From Bacteroidales bacterium (GTDB lineage: Bacteria > Bacteroidota > Bacteroidia > Bacteroidales > F082), in contig JAFGYB010000010.1 in the NCBI GenBank assembly GCA_016936355.1, positions 1 through 64,000 on the forward strand: a DNA stretch of 64,000 nucleotides. The letters are read 5' to 3'. A program made the position numbers and the translations under genes. Positions 35,296 through 43,810 of the stretch are shown here, piece by piece. The number at the start of each line of letters is the position of its first letter. Positions within the stretch are counted from its first letter, which is position 1. The notes beneath the pieces were generated by a model. That model saw only the letters and a list, made by a program, of their open reading frames with translations, made no database searches and was not told where the DNA came from.

Positions 35296-36465
35296 ATGTT
35301 AAACATTGCATTATTTGGCCCTCCCGGGGCCGGAAAGGGAACCCAATCCAAAAAACTGCTTGAAAAATACAACCTGACCTATATCTCCACCGGTGATATG
35401 TTGCGGTCCGAAATTGCCGAAGGTTCTGATCTGGGACTGAAAGCCAAATCCATCATTGAAAAAGGAGGCCTGGTAGACGACGAACTCATCATCCAGCTGA
35501 TTGAAAAAAAGATTCAAACCAATCCCAACAGCCGCGGTATATTATTCGACGGATTCCCCAGAACCACAGTTCAGGCTTACATTCTGGAAGGGCTGTTACT
35601 GAAGATGAACGCTTCTTTAAATTGCATGGTTAGTCTTGAGGTGGAAGAAGACGAATTAATTAAGCGATTGCTGCTGAGAGCCAAGGATTCGGGCCGATCC
35701 GACGACTCTATGGATGTGATCAAAGTGCGGTTGCAGGAATATGAAACCAAAACCAAACCGGTCGCTGATTTCTACGACAAAAAACATAAATACTTCCCCA
35801 TAGACGGGGTGGGAGAAATTGACAAGATTTTTGAGAACATTGTCGAAATCGTAGAACAAAATAAGACCCGAAAACAAACCAACATTGTTTTGTTGGGAAA
35901 ACCAGGAGCAGGAAAAGGTACACAAGGAAACATGCTTGCTGAGGAACTGGGCCTTGTTTACATATCCACCGGTAAAATGATGCGCCAGGAAATCAAGGAA
36001 GGTACCGAAATAGGCACATTAGCTAAACCCTATATGGACAAAGGGGAAATTGTTCCGGATGCTATTCCCATTCAGTTAATCGAACGCAAAATCAATGAAA
36101 ATCCTAATGCCAACGGATTTATTTTCAAGGGTTTTCCGCGGACTATTATTCAGGCATACATCCTGGATGGATTATTGCAAAGAGTAAATATGTCGGTTTC
36201 GGCGCTGGTGGACATGAAGATCCCCACTCTGGAAGCCATTAAAAGACTGTCGGCAAGGGCTAAAACCGAAAAAGCTCGTTCCTACGACCATTCTACAGAG
36301 CTGATCATCAATCGCCTGGAACAATACAATGAAAAAACCGTACCTGTTATTGATTACTACAAAAAACAGGGAAAATATTTTTCCATTAAGGCAGAAGGAA
36401 ATCAGGAAGAAGTTTTTTCCAGACTAAAAGAACGAACCAACGACGTATTTAAAGAAAATTACTAA
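35296..36465 (+). CDS. adk: tandem adenylate kinase (two fused Adk domains, second degenerate)
   Basis: A 389-residue protein about twice the usual length. Domain 1 (1-190) is a short-LID Adk with P-loop GPPGAGKGTQ (8-17), TGDMLR (32-37) and DGFPRT (85-90), all normal. Domain 2 (194-389) repeats the fold with P-loop GKPGAGKGTQ (201-210), but reads TGKMMR (Asp34 to Lys227) and KGFPRT (Asp85 to Lys278), losing two acidic residues of the AMP/Mg site. Domain 1 should convert ATP and AMP to ADP. Domain 2 may be regulatory or have changed specificity. The frame is continuous, with no sign of a sequencing break. Confidence 0.92.
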   Translation: MLNIALFGPPGAGKGTQSKKLLEKYNLTYISTGDMLRSEIAEGSDLGLKAKSIIEKGGLVDDELIIQLIEKKIQTNPNSRGILFDGFPRTTVQAYILEGLLLKMNASLNCMVSLEVEEDELIKRLLLRAKDSGRSDDSMDVIKVRLQEYETKTKPVADFYDKKHKYFPIDGVGEIDKIFENIVEIVEQNKTRKQTNIVLLGKPGAGKGTQGNMLAEELGLVYISTGKMMRQEIKEGTEIGTLAKPYMDKGEIVPDAIPIQLIERKINENPNANGFIFKGFPRTIIQAYILDGLLQRVNMSVSALVDMKIPTLEAIKRLSARAKTEKARSYDHSTELIINRLEQYNEKTVPVIDYYKKQGKYFSIKAEGNQEEVFSRLKERTNDVFKENY

Positions 36466-36480
36466 GAAAGTATACCACAA

Positions 36481-36512
36481 AAAAAAGCTACCCTAACAGG
36501 TAGCTTTTTTTT
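36481..36512. terminator. bidirectional terminator between adk and rpmB
   Basis: GCTACC (36487-36492) with GGTAGC (36499-36504), loop CTAACA, A-run before and eight T after. It separates two convergent genes. Confidence 0.9.
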
Positions 36513-36550
36513 ATTCACTTAAATTTTTTATAAGAAACCCGCAATCAGCA

Positions 36551-36790
36551 TTAGGCCTTATAAAAACCTTTGGCTTCGGCTTCTTTCAAAGCGTTATAAA
36601 TTCCTTTTTTATTGATGATGCGAAGACCAGCTGCGGAAACTTTCAACGTAACCCATTCATCGGTTTCAGGTACGTAGAAACGTTTGGTTTGCAAGTTTGG
36701 TTCAAATTTTCTTTTGGTCTTGATATTCGAGTGAGAAACATTGTTTCCGGTAATCACTGTTTTTCCTGTAATCTGACAAATTTTTGACAT
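36551..36790 (-). CDS. rpmB: 50S ribosomal protein L28
   Basis: A 79-residue L28 with [20 protein letters not shown] at the start and [14 protein letters not shown] near the C-terminus. The ATG at 36790 is used; the longer upstream frame is not L28. In many Bacteroidota rpmB is followed by rpmG (L33), but here the next sequence is a terminator and the convergent adk, so rpmG is not linked. The CxxC motif of zinc-type L28 is absent. Confidence 0.95.
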   Translation of the reverse strand: MSKICQITGKTVITGNNVSHSNIKTKRKFEPNLQTKRFYVPETDEWVTLKVSAAGLRIINKKGIYNALKEAEAKGFYKA

Positions 36791-36827
36791 CGTTGTACGT
36801 TTTTTATCGTGTGCGAAAAATGGAGTG

Positions 36828-36859
36828 CAAAGAACGGAATATTTTTTCAAATATTCAAA
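36828..36859 (-). promoter_or_regulatory. probable rpmB promoter
   Basis: On the minus strand TTTG (36859-36856), 20 nt, then GTTCTTTG (36835-36828), one mismatch in the first base pair of TAnnTTTG. It predicts a start near 36821, about 30 nt before the ATG. Confidence 0.4.
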
Positions 36860-36913
36860 TGAATTTTTCAATTTTTTAATTCCCTGTATCGGGAAGGATA
36901 CATTCATTAAAAA

Positions 36914-37966
36914 TCAGCGGCTTCCATACATCTTTTCGTAGTATTTCTGGTAGTTTCCGGAGGTTACTCCATCCAGCCATTTCTGATTGGAAAGATACCA
37001 CTCAACCGTTTTTTCAATTCCTTCTTCAAACTGCAGGCTCGGTTTCCACCCCAGTTCACGCTGTAATTTTGAAGAATCGATGGCATAGCGTAAATCATGA
37101 CCTGCTCGGTCTGTTACGTAAGTAATCAGTTTTTCGGATGTTCCGGTTTCACGCCCCAGTTTGTCATCCATTACTTTGCATAAAACACGAATCAAATCAA
37201 TATTTTTCCATTCATTATGACCTCCAATATTGAACGTTTCTCCATTAGGGCCATTGTGATAAATTACATCGATGGCTGCAGCATGATCCTCTACATACAA
37301 CCAATCGCGAACATTGACTCCTTTTCCATAAACCGGTAAAGGTTTGTTGTAGCGAATGTTGTTAATGAACAAAGGAATCAGCTTTTCCGGAAACTGATTT
37401 GGACCGTAGTTGTTGGAGCAATTGGAGATGATTACCGGTAAACCATAGGTATCGCCATAGGCACGGACAAAATGATCGGAGCTGGCCTTGGAAGCAGAAT
37501 AGGGACTGTGTGGATCATACGAAGTTTCTTCAGTGAACATTCCTTCCTCCCCCAGTGTTCCGTAAACCTCATCAGTGGAGATATGATAAAAACGCTTTCC
37601 TTCCTCCTTCCCTTTCCAGAGGGTTCGGGCTGCATTCAACAGGTTTACAGTGCCCAATACATTGGTCACAACAAATTCGTTGGGATCGGTAATGGAACGG
37701 TCGACATGCGATTCAGCTGCCAGGTGGATTACCCCGTCAAATTGCTCTTTTTGAAACAATTCAAAAACAAAGGACTCGTTGGTTATGTCGCCCAGCACAA
37801 AATGATAATTCGACTTTTGTTCCACATCCGTCAGGTTCTCCAGATTACCGGCATACGTCAGTTTATCCAGGTTGTACACCTGATAATCGGCATACTTATT
37901 CACAAACAATCTGACTACGTGTGATCCAATAAAACCGGCTCCACCGGTGATTAAAATTTTCTTCAT
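36914..37966 (-). CDS. rfbB: dTDP-glucose 4,6-dehydratase
   Basis: A 350-residue SDR enzyme. NAD-binding GGAGFIGSHVV, catalytic STDEVYGTLG with Thr-Asp-Glu, YSASKASSDHFVRAYG with the active-site Tyr/Lys, and NCSNNYGPNQFPEKLIP are diagnostic for RmlB. It makes dTDP-4-keto-6-deoxyglucose, the branch point to rhamnose and other deoxysugars. RmlA, C and D are not in the window. It is the last gene of a four-gene minus-strand operon. Confidence 0.94.
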   Translation of the reverse strand: MKKILITGGAGFIGSHVVRLFVNKYADYQVYNLDKLTYAGNLENLTDVEQKSNYHFVLGDITNESFVFELFQKEQFDGVIHLAAESHVDRSITDPNEFVVTNVLGTVNLLNAARTLWKGKEEGKRFYHISTDEVYGTLGEEGMFTEETSYDPHSPYSASKASSDHFVRAYGDTYGLPVIISNCSNNYGPNQFPEKLIPLFINNIRYNKPLPVYGKGVNVRDWLYVEDHAAAIDVIYHNGPNGETFNIGGHNEWKNIDLIRVLCKVMDDKLGRETGTSEKLITYVTDRAGHDLRYAIDSSKLQRELGWKPSLQFEEGIEKTVEWYLSNQKWLDGVTSGNYQKYYEKMYGSR

Positions 37967-37996
37967 TTCAACTATTGATTTTTATTCCAATTCAGT

Positions 37997-39016
37997 TTAT
38001 GATCTGGACCGATAGGCTTGTTCCCATTTCCAGGCAGAGCCCACCATCTCGTCCAGTCCTTTTTCAGCCTTCCAGCCTAATTCGTTATGCGAAAACGTTG
38101 GATCAGCCCATACCTGGGTTACATCGCCTTCTCGCCGGTCCACAATTTTATAATTGAGTTTTGTCCCCGAAACTTTTTCAAAAGCATTGATTACTTCCAA
38201 TACAGAGTATCCTTTACCGGTTCCCAAATTAAACACTTCAAAACCTTGTTTCATTTGCTGACCAATCATCCGCTGAACCGCCACCACATGAGCCTGTGCC
38301 AGGTCCATGACATGGATATAATCGCGAATGGGGGTGCCGTCCGGTGTTGGATAATCATCCCCAAACACCTTCAATTCCTGTCTAATTCCAATGGCTGTCT
38401 GTGTAATAAACGGGACCAGATTGTTGGGTACTCCAAGTGGCAACTCACCGATAAGGGCCGTTTCATGAGCACCAATAGGATTAAAGTATCGCAAAGCAAT
38501 GGCATGTAAACCGGATACTTTGATGTAATCCTGTAAAATCTCTTCAGAAATTTGTTTGGTATTTCCGTAGGGTGATTCTGCCTTTTTAATCGGAGCCTTT
38601 TCAGAAACCGGCAGTATATCTGGTTGTCCGTATACCGTACAGGAAGATGAAAAAACAATGTTCCGGATGTTATTTTCCTGCATACTTTCCAGGATATTCA
38701 TCAATGATACCAGGTTATTTCGGTAATAATAAAGCGGTTTCTCCACCGATTCACCCACGGCTTTGAAAGCAGCAAAATGAATTACCCCCAATACATCGGA
38801 ATGCCGCCTGAAAAAATCGGCTGTCAGTTCACGGTTTGCCAAATCAAAAACTTCCAACTCGGGTCTCAGCCCTGTGATTTTTTCAATCTGATCCACAATA
38901 TCAGCCTGAGAATTGGATAGATTATCCACAATCACTACCTCATAACCTTTTTGTTGCAAAGCAACTACTGTATGAGATCCAATATATCCGGTTCCTCCGG
39001 TTACCAGTATTTTCAT
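37997..39016 (-). CDS. galE: UDP-glucose 4-epimerase
   Basis: A 339-residue SDR epimerase interconverting UDP-glucose and UDP-galactose. It has GGTGYIGSHTVVALQ, the FSSSCTVYG segment, and the Tyr/Lys pair in SPYGNTKQ. LRYFNPIGAHETALIGE and GTPIRDYIHVMDLAQAH are typical for GalE. It lies 4 nt after the acyltransferase gene and 30 nt before rfbB, so it probably supplies sugar nucleotides to the same glycan. Confidence 0.94.
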   Translation of the reverse strand: MKILVTGGTGYIGSHTVVALQQKGYEVVIVDNLSNSQADIVDQIEKITGLRPELEVFDLANRELTADFFRRHSDVLGVIHFAAFKAVGESVEKPLYYYRNNLVSLMNILESMQENNIRNIVFSSSCTVYGQPDILPVSEKAPIKKAESPYGNTKQISEEILQDYIKVSGLHAIALRYFNPIGAHETALIGELPLGVPNNLVPFITQTAIGIRQELKVFGDDYPTPDGTPIRDYIHVMDLAQAHVVAVQRMIGQQMKQGFEVFNLGTGKGYSVLEVINAFEKVSGTKLNYKIVDRREGDVTQVWADPTFSHNELGWKAEKGLDEMVGSAWKWEQAYRSRS

Positions 39017-39020
39017 GAAC

Positions 39021-39605
39021 TTATTTTTTCGTTGTTTTTGTTACTAACCCGTCTTTCAGCAGATAGGTTTCGTTACTTTCCGGGCAGATTGCTTTTCCCT
39101 CAGCATCGAAATTCAACCGATGCCCGTATTCACTCATCCAACCGATTTGCCGGGCCGGGTTTCCCACCATCAAGGCATATGGCTTCACTTGCTTAGTAAT
39201 TACACTTCCAGCTCCAATAAAAGCATATTGACCAATCTCATGACCGCATACAATTGTGGCATTGGCTCCGATGGTAGCTCCTTTGCGTACCAACGTCTCC
39301 ACATACTGCCCTCTTCGGTTTACACCGCTCCGGGGGTTAATCACATTGGTAAAAACCATGGAAGGCCCCAGGAAAACATCATCTTCACAAATAACACCTG
39401 TATAAATAGATACGTTGTTTTGTACTTTTACGTTGTTGCCCAGCACCACATCCGGCGAAACCACCACGTTTTGTCCCAAATTACAGTTTTCTCCCAGTTT
39501 GCACCCGGTCATAAGATGGGTAAAGTGCCAGATCTTGGTTCCCTTTCCAATTTCACATCCCTGATCAATGACGGCCGTCTCGTGCGCATAGTAAGGCTTT
39601 TCCAT
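39021..39605 (-). CDS. WbpD/WlbB-like sugar N-acyltransferase
   Basis: A 194-residue left-handed beta-helix acyltransferase resembling UDP-2-acetamido-3-amino-glucuronate N-acetyltransferase. Hexapeptide rungs ([38 protein letters not shown]) are followed by the signature [10 protein letters not shown] and the [21 protein letters not shown] turn. The neighbouring aminotransferase is the natural partner in 3-amino-sugar formation. The sugar nucleotide oxidase and dehydrogenase of the pathway are absent locally. Specificity is inferred. Confidence 0.8.
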   Translation of the reverse strand: MEKPYYAHETAVIDQGCEIGKGTKIWHFTHLMTGCKLGENCNLGQNVVVSPDVVLGNNVKVQNNVSIYTGVICEDDVFLGPSMVFTNVINPRSGVNRRGQYVETLVRKGATIGANATIVCGHEIGQYAFIGAGSVITKQVKPYALMVGNPARQIGWMSEYGHRLNFDAEGKAICPESNETYLLKDGLVTKTTKK

Positions 39606-39620
39606 AAAACAAGTTTTTTA

Positions 39621-40757
39621 TCAATTCTTATTTACATAGTCGAGTACTGCATTCACAATATCCTGTTGGATTTCATCAGTCATTTCCGTATGAATGGGCA
39701 ATGAAATAACCTGATCACTCAACAGTTCAGCGACCGGGAAATCCCCCTTCCGATAACCAAATGATGTATAGGCTTTTTGCAAATGCAACGGCACGGGATA
39801 ATAAATGGCTGAAGCTATTCCTTTTGCAGATAAATAATCCATCAGTCCGGCACGATCAATCCCTGTTAATCTTAAAGTATACTGATGATAAACATGATTG
39901 GTAAAGGGAGCCACAGCCGGTGTTGCTAATTTCGGGTTCCCGGAAAAAGCACGGTCATATATAACAGCAGCCTTTTGCCGGGTCAATGCGTATTCATCCA
40001 AATACTTCAGTTTCACGTTCAGTACGGCTGCCTGCAGAGTATCCAGACGAGAATTAATCCCGATATAATCATGATGATACCTAATCTTCATTCCGTGATT
40101 CGACAACTGCGCTATCTTTTCTGCCAACTTATCATCTTGTGTAAAGACAGCACCTCCATCTCCAAAGGCCCCCAAATTTTTGGAAGGAAAAAAGGAAGTA
40201 CATCCAATATTCCCAACCGTTCCTGCTTTGTACTTTTTGCCATCACTGCACTCCATTTCAGCTCCCAGCGCTTGGGCAGTATCTTCAACTACAGACAATC
40301 CATACTTTCGCGCCATACTCATAATTGAAGACATATCGGCTACCTGCCCAAACAAATGAACAGGAATAATGGCCTTGGTTTTCTCCGTAACCACCTGTTC
40401 AATCTTTGAAGGATCAATCGTATAAGTATCAGGCAACACATCCACAAAAACCGGTTTCAAGTTCAAAAGAGCAATCACTTCCGCAGTGGCAATAAATGTA
40501 AAAGGCGTAGTGATCACTTCGTCGCCCGGTTGAAGGTCAAGTGCCATCAATGCCAGCTGAAGAGCGTCTGTTCCATTCCCACATGGGATCACATGTTTTA
40601 CCCGGAGATAATCAGCCAGATTTTTACTGAACTGCTTTACTGCAGGTCCCTGGATGAAAGCTGTTTCATCCAGTACATCCTGAAGTGCTGCATCGATTTC
40701 AGGTTTAATCTTCAAATATTGACCATACAGGTCAACCATGGGGTATTTTAATGACAT
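39621..40757 (-). CDS. DegT/DnrJ/EryC1/StrS aminotransferase (WbpE-like)
   Basis: A 378-residue PLP enzyme adding an amino group to a keto-sugar nucleotide. The PLP Lys is in SFFPSKNLGAFGDGGAV, with NGTDALQLALMALDLQPGDEV and VEDTAQALGAE as other signatures. The ATG at 40757 (MSLKYPMVDL) is chosen since the promoter at 40785-40816 lies inside the longer frame. It is the first gene of the operon with a sugar N-acyltransferase, galE and rfbB. The pairing with a WbpD-like gene suggests a 3-amino or 2,3-diamino sugar. Confidence 0.88.
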   Translation of the reverse strand: MSLKYPMVDLYGQYLKIKPEIDAALQDVLDETAFIQGPAVKQFSKNLADYLRVKHVIPCGNGTDALQLALMALDLQPGDEVITTPFTFIATAEVIALLNLKPVFVDVLPDTYTIDPSKIEQVVTEKTKAIIPVHLFGQVADMSSIMSMARKYGLSVVEDTAQALGAEMECSDGKKYKAGTVGNIGCTSFFPSKNLGAFGDGGAVFTQDDKLAEKIAQLSNHGMKIRYHHDYIGINSRLDTLQAAVLNVKLKYLDEYALTRQKAAVIYDRAFSGNPKLATPAVAPFTNHVYHQYTLRLTGIDRAGLMDYLSAKGIASAIYYPVPLHLQKAYTSFGYRKGDFPVAELLSDQVISLPIHTEMTDEIQQDIVNAVLDYVNKN

Positions 40758-40784
40758 AAAACGCTTTTTCGGGACAAAGAAATA

Positions 40785-40816
40785 CAAAGATAAAACAATT
40801 CGTGTTTGCTTACAAA
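40785..40816 (-). promoter_or_regulatory. nucleotide-sugar operon promoter (TTTG-N20-TATCTTTG)
   Basis: TTTG at 40816-40813, 20-nt spacer, exact -7 element at 40792-40785 on the minus strand. It predicts a start near 40778, about 20 nt before the aminotransferase ATG. Confidence 0.7.
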
Positions 40817-40828
40817 AAGCGAATCCGA

Positions 40829-43681
40829 TTACTTACTTTTTGCAATGGATATGGTGAATTCGGTGCCTTTACCCGGTTCGCTTTCAATGGAAAGTTCCCC
40901 GTTGTTCATCGCTATAAATTCTCTGACGATGATCATCCCCAGCCCCGTACCCTTTTCATTCCGGGTACCAAGTTTTGACTGAATGTTTTCTTTACCGGTA
41001 AGGATTTTGCTGATTTCATCGGCTGTCAGTCCCATTCCCCAGTCACGGACCTGAATATCCACTGTCCGATCATTTTCTGAAACACTGACCTTTACCCGGC
41101 TGCCCGGATTGGAAAATTTAATGGAATTGGTCAACAGGTTTCTGATAACAGCTGTCATCAGTGTTGTGTCAAACATTCCTTTGATGTCCTTTCGACCTTC
41201 ATAGTGAAGCGAAATCTGTTTTCCTTCTGCCTGTTCCTTGACACCATCAAAAACATCTTCCACTACGGCATAAATATTATTATCCAGAATCTCGGTCTTA
41301 ATATTATCGCGCATAATTCTGGCCCAGGAAAGGAGATTTTCAACCAGGCTGTAGGTGGATTCAACAGATTTTTTAATCGTCAGGATTAGTGATACAATTT
41401 CTTCTTTGCTGAAATTTTCCATATCCTCAGAAACCATCGACAATATGGCTTTTTGCGTTCCGATGGCTCCCCTCACATCATGACTGATAAGTGACAGCAG
41501 TTTGTCTTTTGAAAGGTTCGCCTCTTTCAACTGTCTTTCCGACAATTTCAATTCCCTTTCAGACTCTACCCTGCTGGTGATGTCTCTCAAAATACCTTCG
41601 ATGGCTGGAGGATTCCCCTGTTCGTTGTGAACCAAATGTGCACTCAACGAACAGTGTATTTTACGTCCGTCCTTTCCGGTTAAGTCAATATTAAAGTCGG
41701 TAAGTTTTCTAAATCGGAGAAAGAGACTCCTGGCTTTTTCCACACTCAGCGATGCCGGAATAAAATTATATATCGGCTGCCCTATCACTTCCCTTGGGGG
41801 ATAGCCCGTGATTTTTGTCACCGATGGACTAATTTCAGTAACGATCCCGTCGTGGTCAACCTTAAAGTAAATATCGGGAAATGCATCAAAAATATTCCGG
41901 TACTTTTCTTCACTTTCCTTAAGTGCCTGAGCCGATTTCTGAATTTCGGTCACATCCCAGAAATTAATAATAAAGCCTTCCAGAAACGAACGTTCACTGA
42001 CTCTTTTGATGATTCCACGGACAACCCTGTATTCGCCTTTGTTGTTTTTAAGTCGGAATAAAACATTCTCCCGAACCAGGTTTCCACTCTCGAGACGGTG
42101 TTGAATATTCTTCAGCAATTCCAAATCATCCGGATGTACATAATCGAAGGGACTCCTCCCTACCCGATCTTCATCTGACCTTCCGAAAACCCGAAGATAC
42201 GATGGGCTTACATAGGTATTCCTTGTGTCTTTATCAATAACAGAAACATAACTTTCTGACTCCTGCAAAAGGGCATCCAGATATGCTTTCTGTCGCTTCT
42301 GTTCCGTATCCAGTGTTCTCTTCCGTTCAAATAGAAAAACCATAATTCCTACAGAGAACAACAAAATCAGAATGGCAATAAAAAAATACGCTTCCCTGCG
42401 CTTTGAAGCCTCATGTTCCAGCAACAGCTCCCTTGATTTTCCCCGGATCTGATTTTGCGTTTCAATGATCGTGAGCTGACTTGCCATCTCTTCAGCATAA
42501 AGACTGTCGTTCAATGCAATATAATCGGTCAGCAGTTCATGAACCTTTTTGTAATTTCCCAGTTTCGCATAAAATAAATTAAGCAACTTCATTACATAAA
42601 GCTGTTCCTTTATCGTGCCACCTTTATTGGCTATTTCAAATGCACTCTTGGCATATTCAATCGCCTTTTTTGTCATTTTTATTTGACCATAGTATTCCGC
42701 CAGATTGCTCAACACATAATATTCGATTCGGGTATCATTCACCTTTCTTGACAAGTCAAGTGCCGCATTATAGTAATAAAGAGCACTATCCTGTTTGTGC
42801 ATATCTGCATACAGTTCTCCTAAATTAGTCAGGCTATTGGCAAGGGCATAGTTGTCTCCCATTAACCTGCTCAATTTCAATCCATCGAGCATGAATTTTT
42901 TGGCCTTACCAGGCTGATTCATACCGGAATTGACAATACCCAGGTTATTATAAGATGCCGAGATCAGGTTGGTATCTTTCAGTTCCAAAGCCTGACGCAG
43001 TGCATTCATATAATGTTTTTCCGCCTTTTGGTATTCCTTTTTGCCCTGATATATGTTCCCGATGTTGGTTTCAACACTAGCTATCCTGATTTTTTCCTTT
43101 GTGGCAGTAAAAATATTCAACGCACTTAAATAATAGGATAGCGCCTTGTCAGGGTTGCCCAAATTGTCCATTGCAATACCGGACAAATTATTAAAAACAC
43201 CCTCAAACGCTTTATTTTGGAAATCTTTTGAATATTCCAATCCTTCCAAAGAATATTGCAACATATTTTTGTTTTGGGCCAAATAATAATTCGTTGCTGA
43301 AAGGTTCTTCAAAAGTTTTAAATACGGCAGCTGTTTTTGCAGACCCTGCCATAAAAAATAAGATTTGACATAACAACTGTCTGCCTTGATTAAATCGTTG
43401 TGGTGTTTATAAATATTTCCTTTTATCATATAGGCATTCGCCAGCAGTTGCTCATTATGGATACCCTGAGCTATCGTGAGGGCGGAATCGACTTTGGAAA
43501 GAGCGAGCGAATATTCCTTTTTATGTATGGAAGCAGAATCGATGAGATTTTTGACAATCAGAGTATCATGTGTACGGTTTCCAAAAATACTTTTAGGAAA
43601 GTATAACAATCCAGCAAAAACCATCAAAATCAATAAGAAAATATAACCACTTAATCTGTTTCGGGTTTTCTCAAAACTCAT
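40829..43681 (-). CDS. TPR-PAS sensor histidine kinase
   Basis: A 950-residue membrane sensor. An N-terminal membrane segment, about eight TPR repeats (AYMIKGNIYKHHNDL onward, residues about 55-400), a second helix (about 432-452) then two PAS domains (YVSVIDKDTRNTYVSPS and IFDAFPDIYFKVDHDG). The kinase core has the phosphoacceptor His in SLISHDVRGAIG, N box NLLTNSIKF, G1 DWGMGL and G2 GTGLGMIIV. The TPR part is predicted to be periplasmic. No response regulator is adjacent, so it is an orphan kinase. It has a good own promoter. Confidence 0.9.
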   Translation of the reverse strand: MSFEKTRNRLSGYIFLLILMVFAGLLYFPKSIFGNRTHDTLIVKNLIDSASIHKKEYSLALSKVDSALTIAQGIHNEQLLANAYMIKGNIYKHHNDLIKADSCYVKSYFLWQGLQKQLPYLKLLKNLSATNYYLAQNKNMLQYSLEGLEYSKDFQNKAFEGVFNNLSGIAMDNLGNPDKALSYYLSALNIFTATKEKIRIASVETNIGNIYQGKKEYQKAEKHYMNALRQALELKDTNLISASYNNLGIVNSGMNQPGKAKKFMLDGLKLSRLMGDNYALANSLTNLGELYADMHKQDSALYYYNAALDLSRKVNDTRIEYYVLSNLAEYYGQIKMTKKAIEYAKSAFEIANKGGTIKEQLYVMKLLNLFYAKLGNYKKVHELLTDYIALNDSLYAEEMASQLTIIETQNQIRGKSRELLLEHEASKRREAYFFIAILILLFSVGIMVFLFERKRTLDTEQKRQKAYLDALLQESESYVSVIDKDTRNTYVSPSYLRVFGRSDEDRVGRSPFDYVHPDDLELLKNIQHRLESGNLVRENVLFRLKNNKGEYRVVRGIIKRVSERSFLEGFIINFWDVTEIQKSAQALKESEEKYRNIFDAFPDIYFKVDHDGIVTEISPSVTKITGYPPREVIGQPIYNFIPASLSVEKARSLFLRFRKLTDFNIDLTGKDGRKIHCSLSAHLVHNEQGNPPAIEGILRDITSRVESERELKLSERQLKEANLSKDKLLSLISHDVRGAIGTQKAILSMVSEDMENFSKEEIVSLILTIKKSVESTYSLVENLLSWARIMRDNIKTEILDNNIYAVVEDVFDGVKEQAEGKQISLHYEGRKDIKGMFDTTLMTAVIRNLLTNSIKFSNPGSRVKVSVSENDRTVDIQVRDWGMGLTADEISKILTGKENIQSKLGTRNEKGTGLGMIIVREFIAMNNGELSIESEPGKGTEFTISIAKSK

Positions 43682-43733
43682 ATAATCTGTTAATTTTCAA
43701 CAATAAGATTAATTCATCACTGACAATTCTGTA

Positions 43734-43765
43734 CAAATATATCAAAAAAAGTGATCAATAGCAAA
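43734..43765 (-). promoter_or_regulatory. sensor kinase promoter (TTTG-N20-TATATTTG)
   Basis: TTTG at 43765-43762, 20 nt, exact -7 element at 43741-43734 on the minus strand. It predicts a start near 43727, about 46 nt before the kinase ATG. Confidence 0.7.
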
Positions 43766-43810
43766 ACTCTGAAGAAAGTTCAACAGCAACGAAAGAGAAA
43801 CTGAAAGAAA

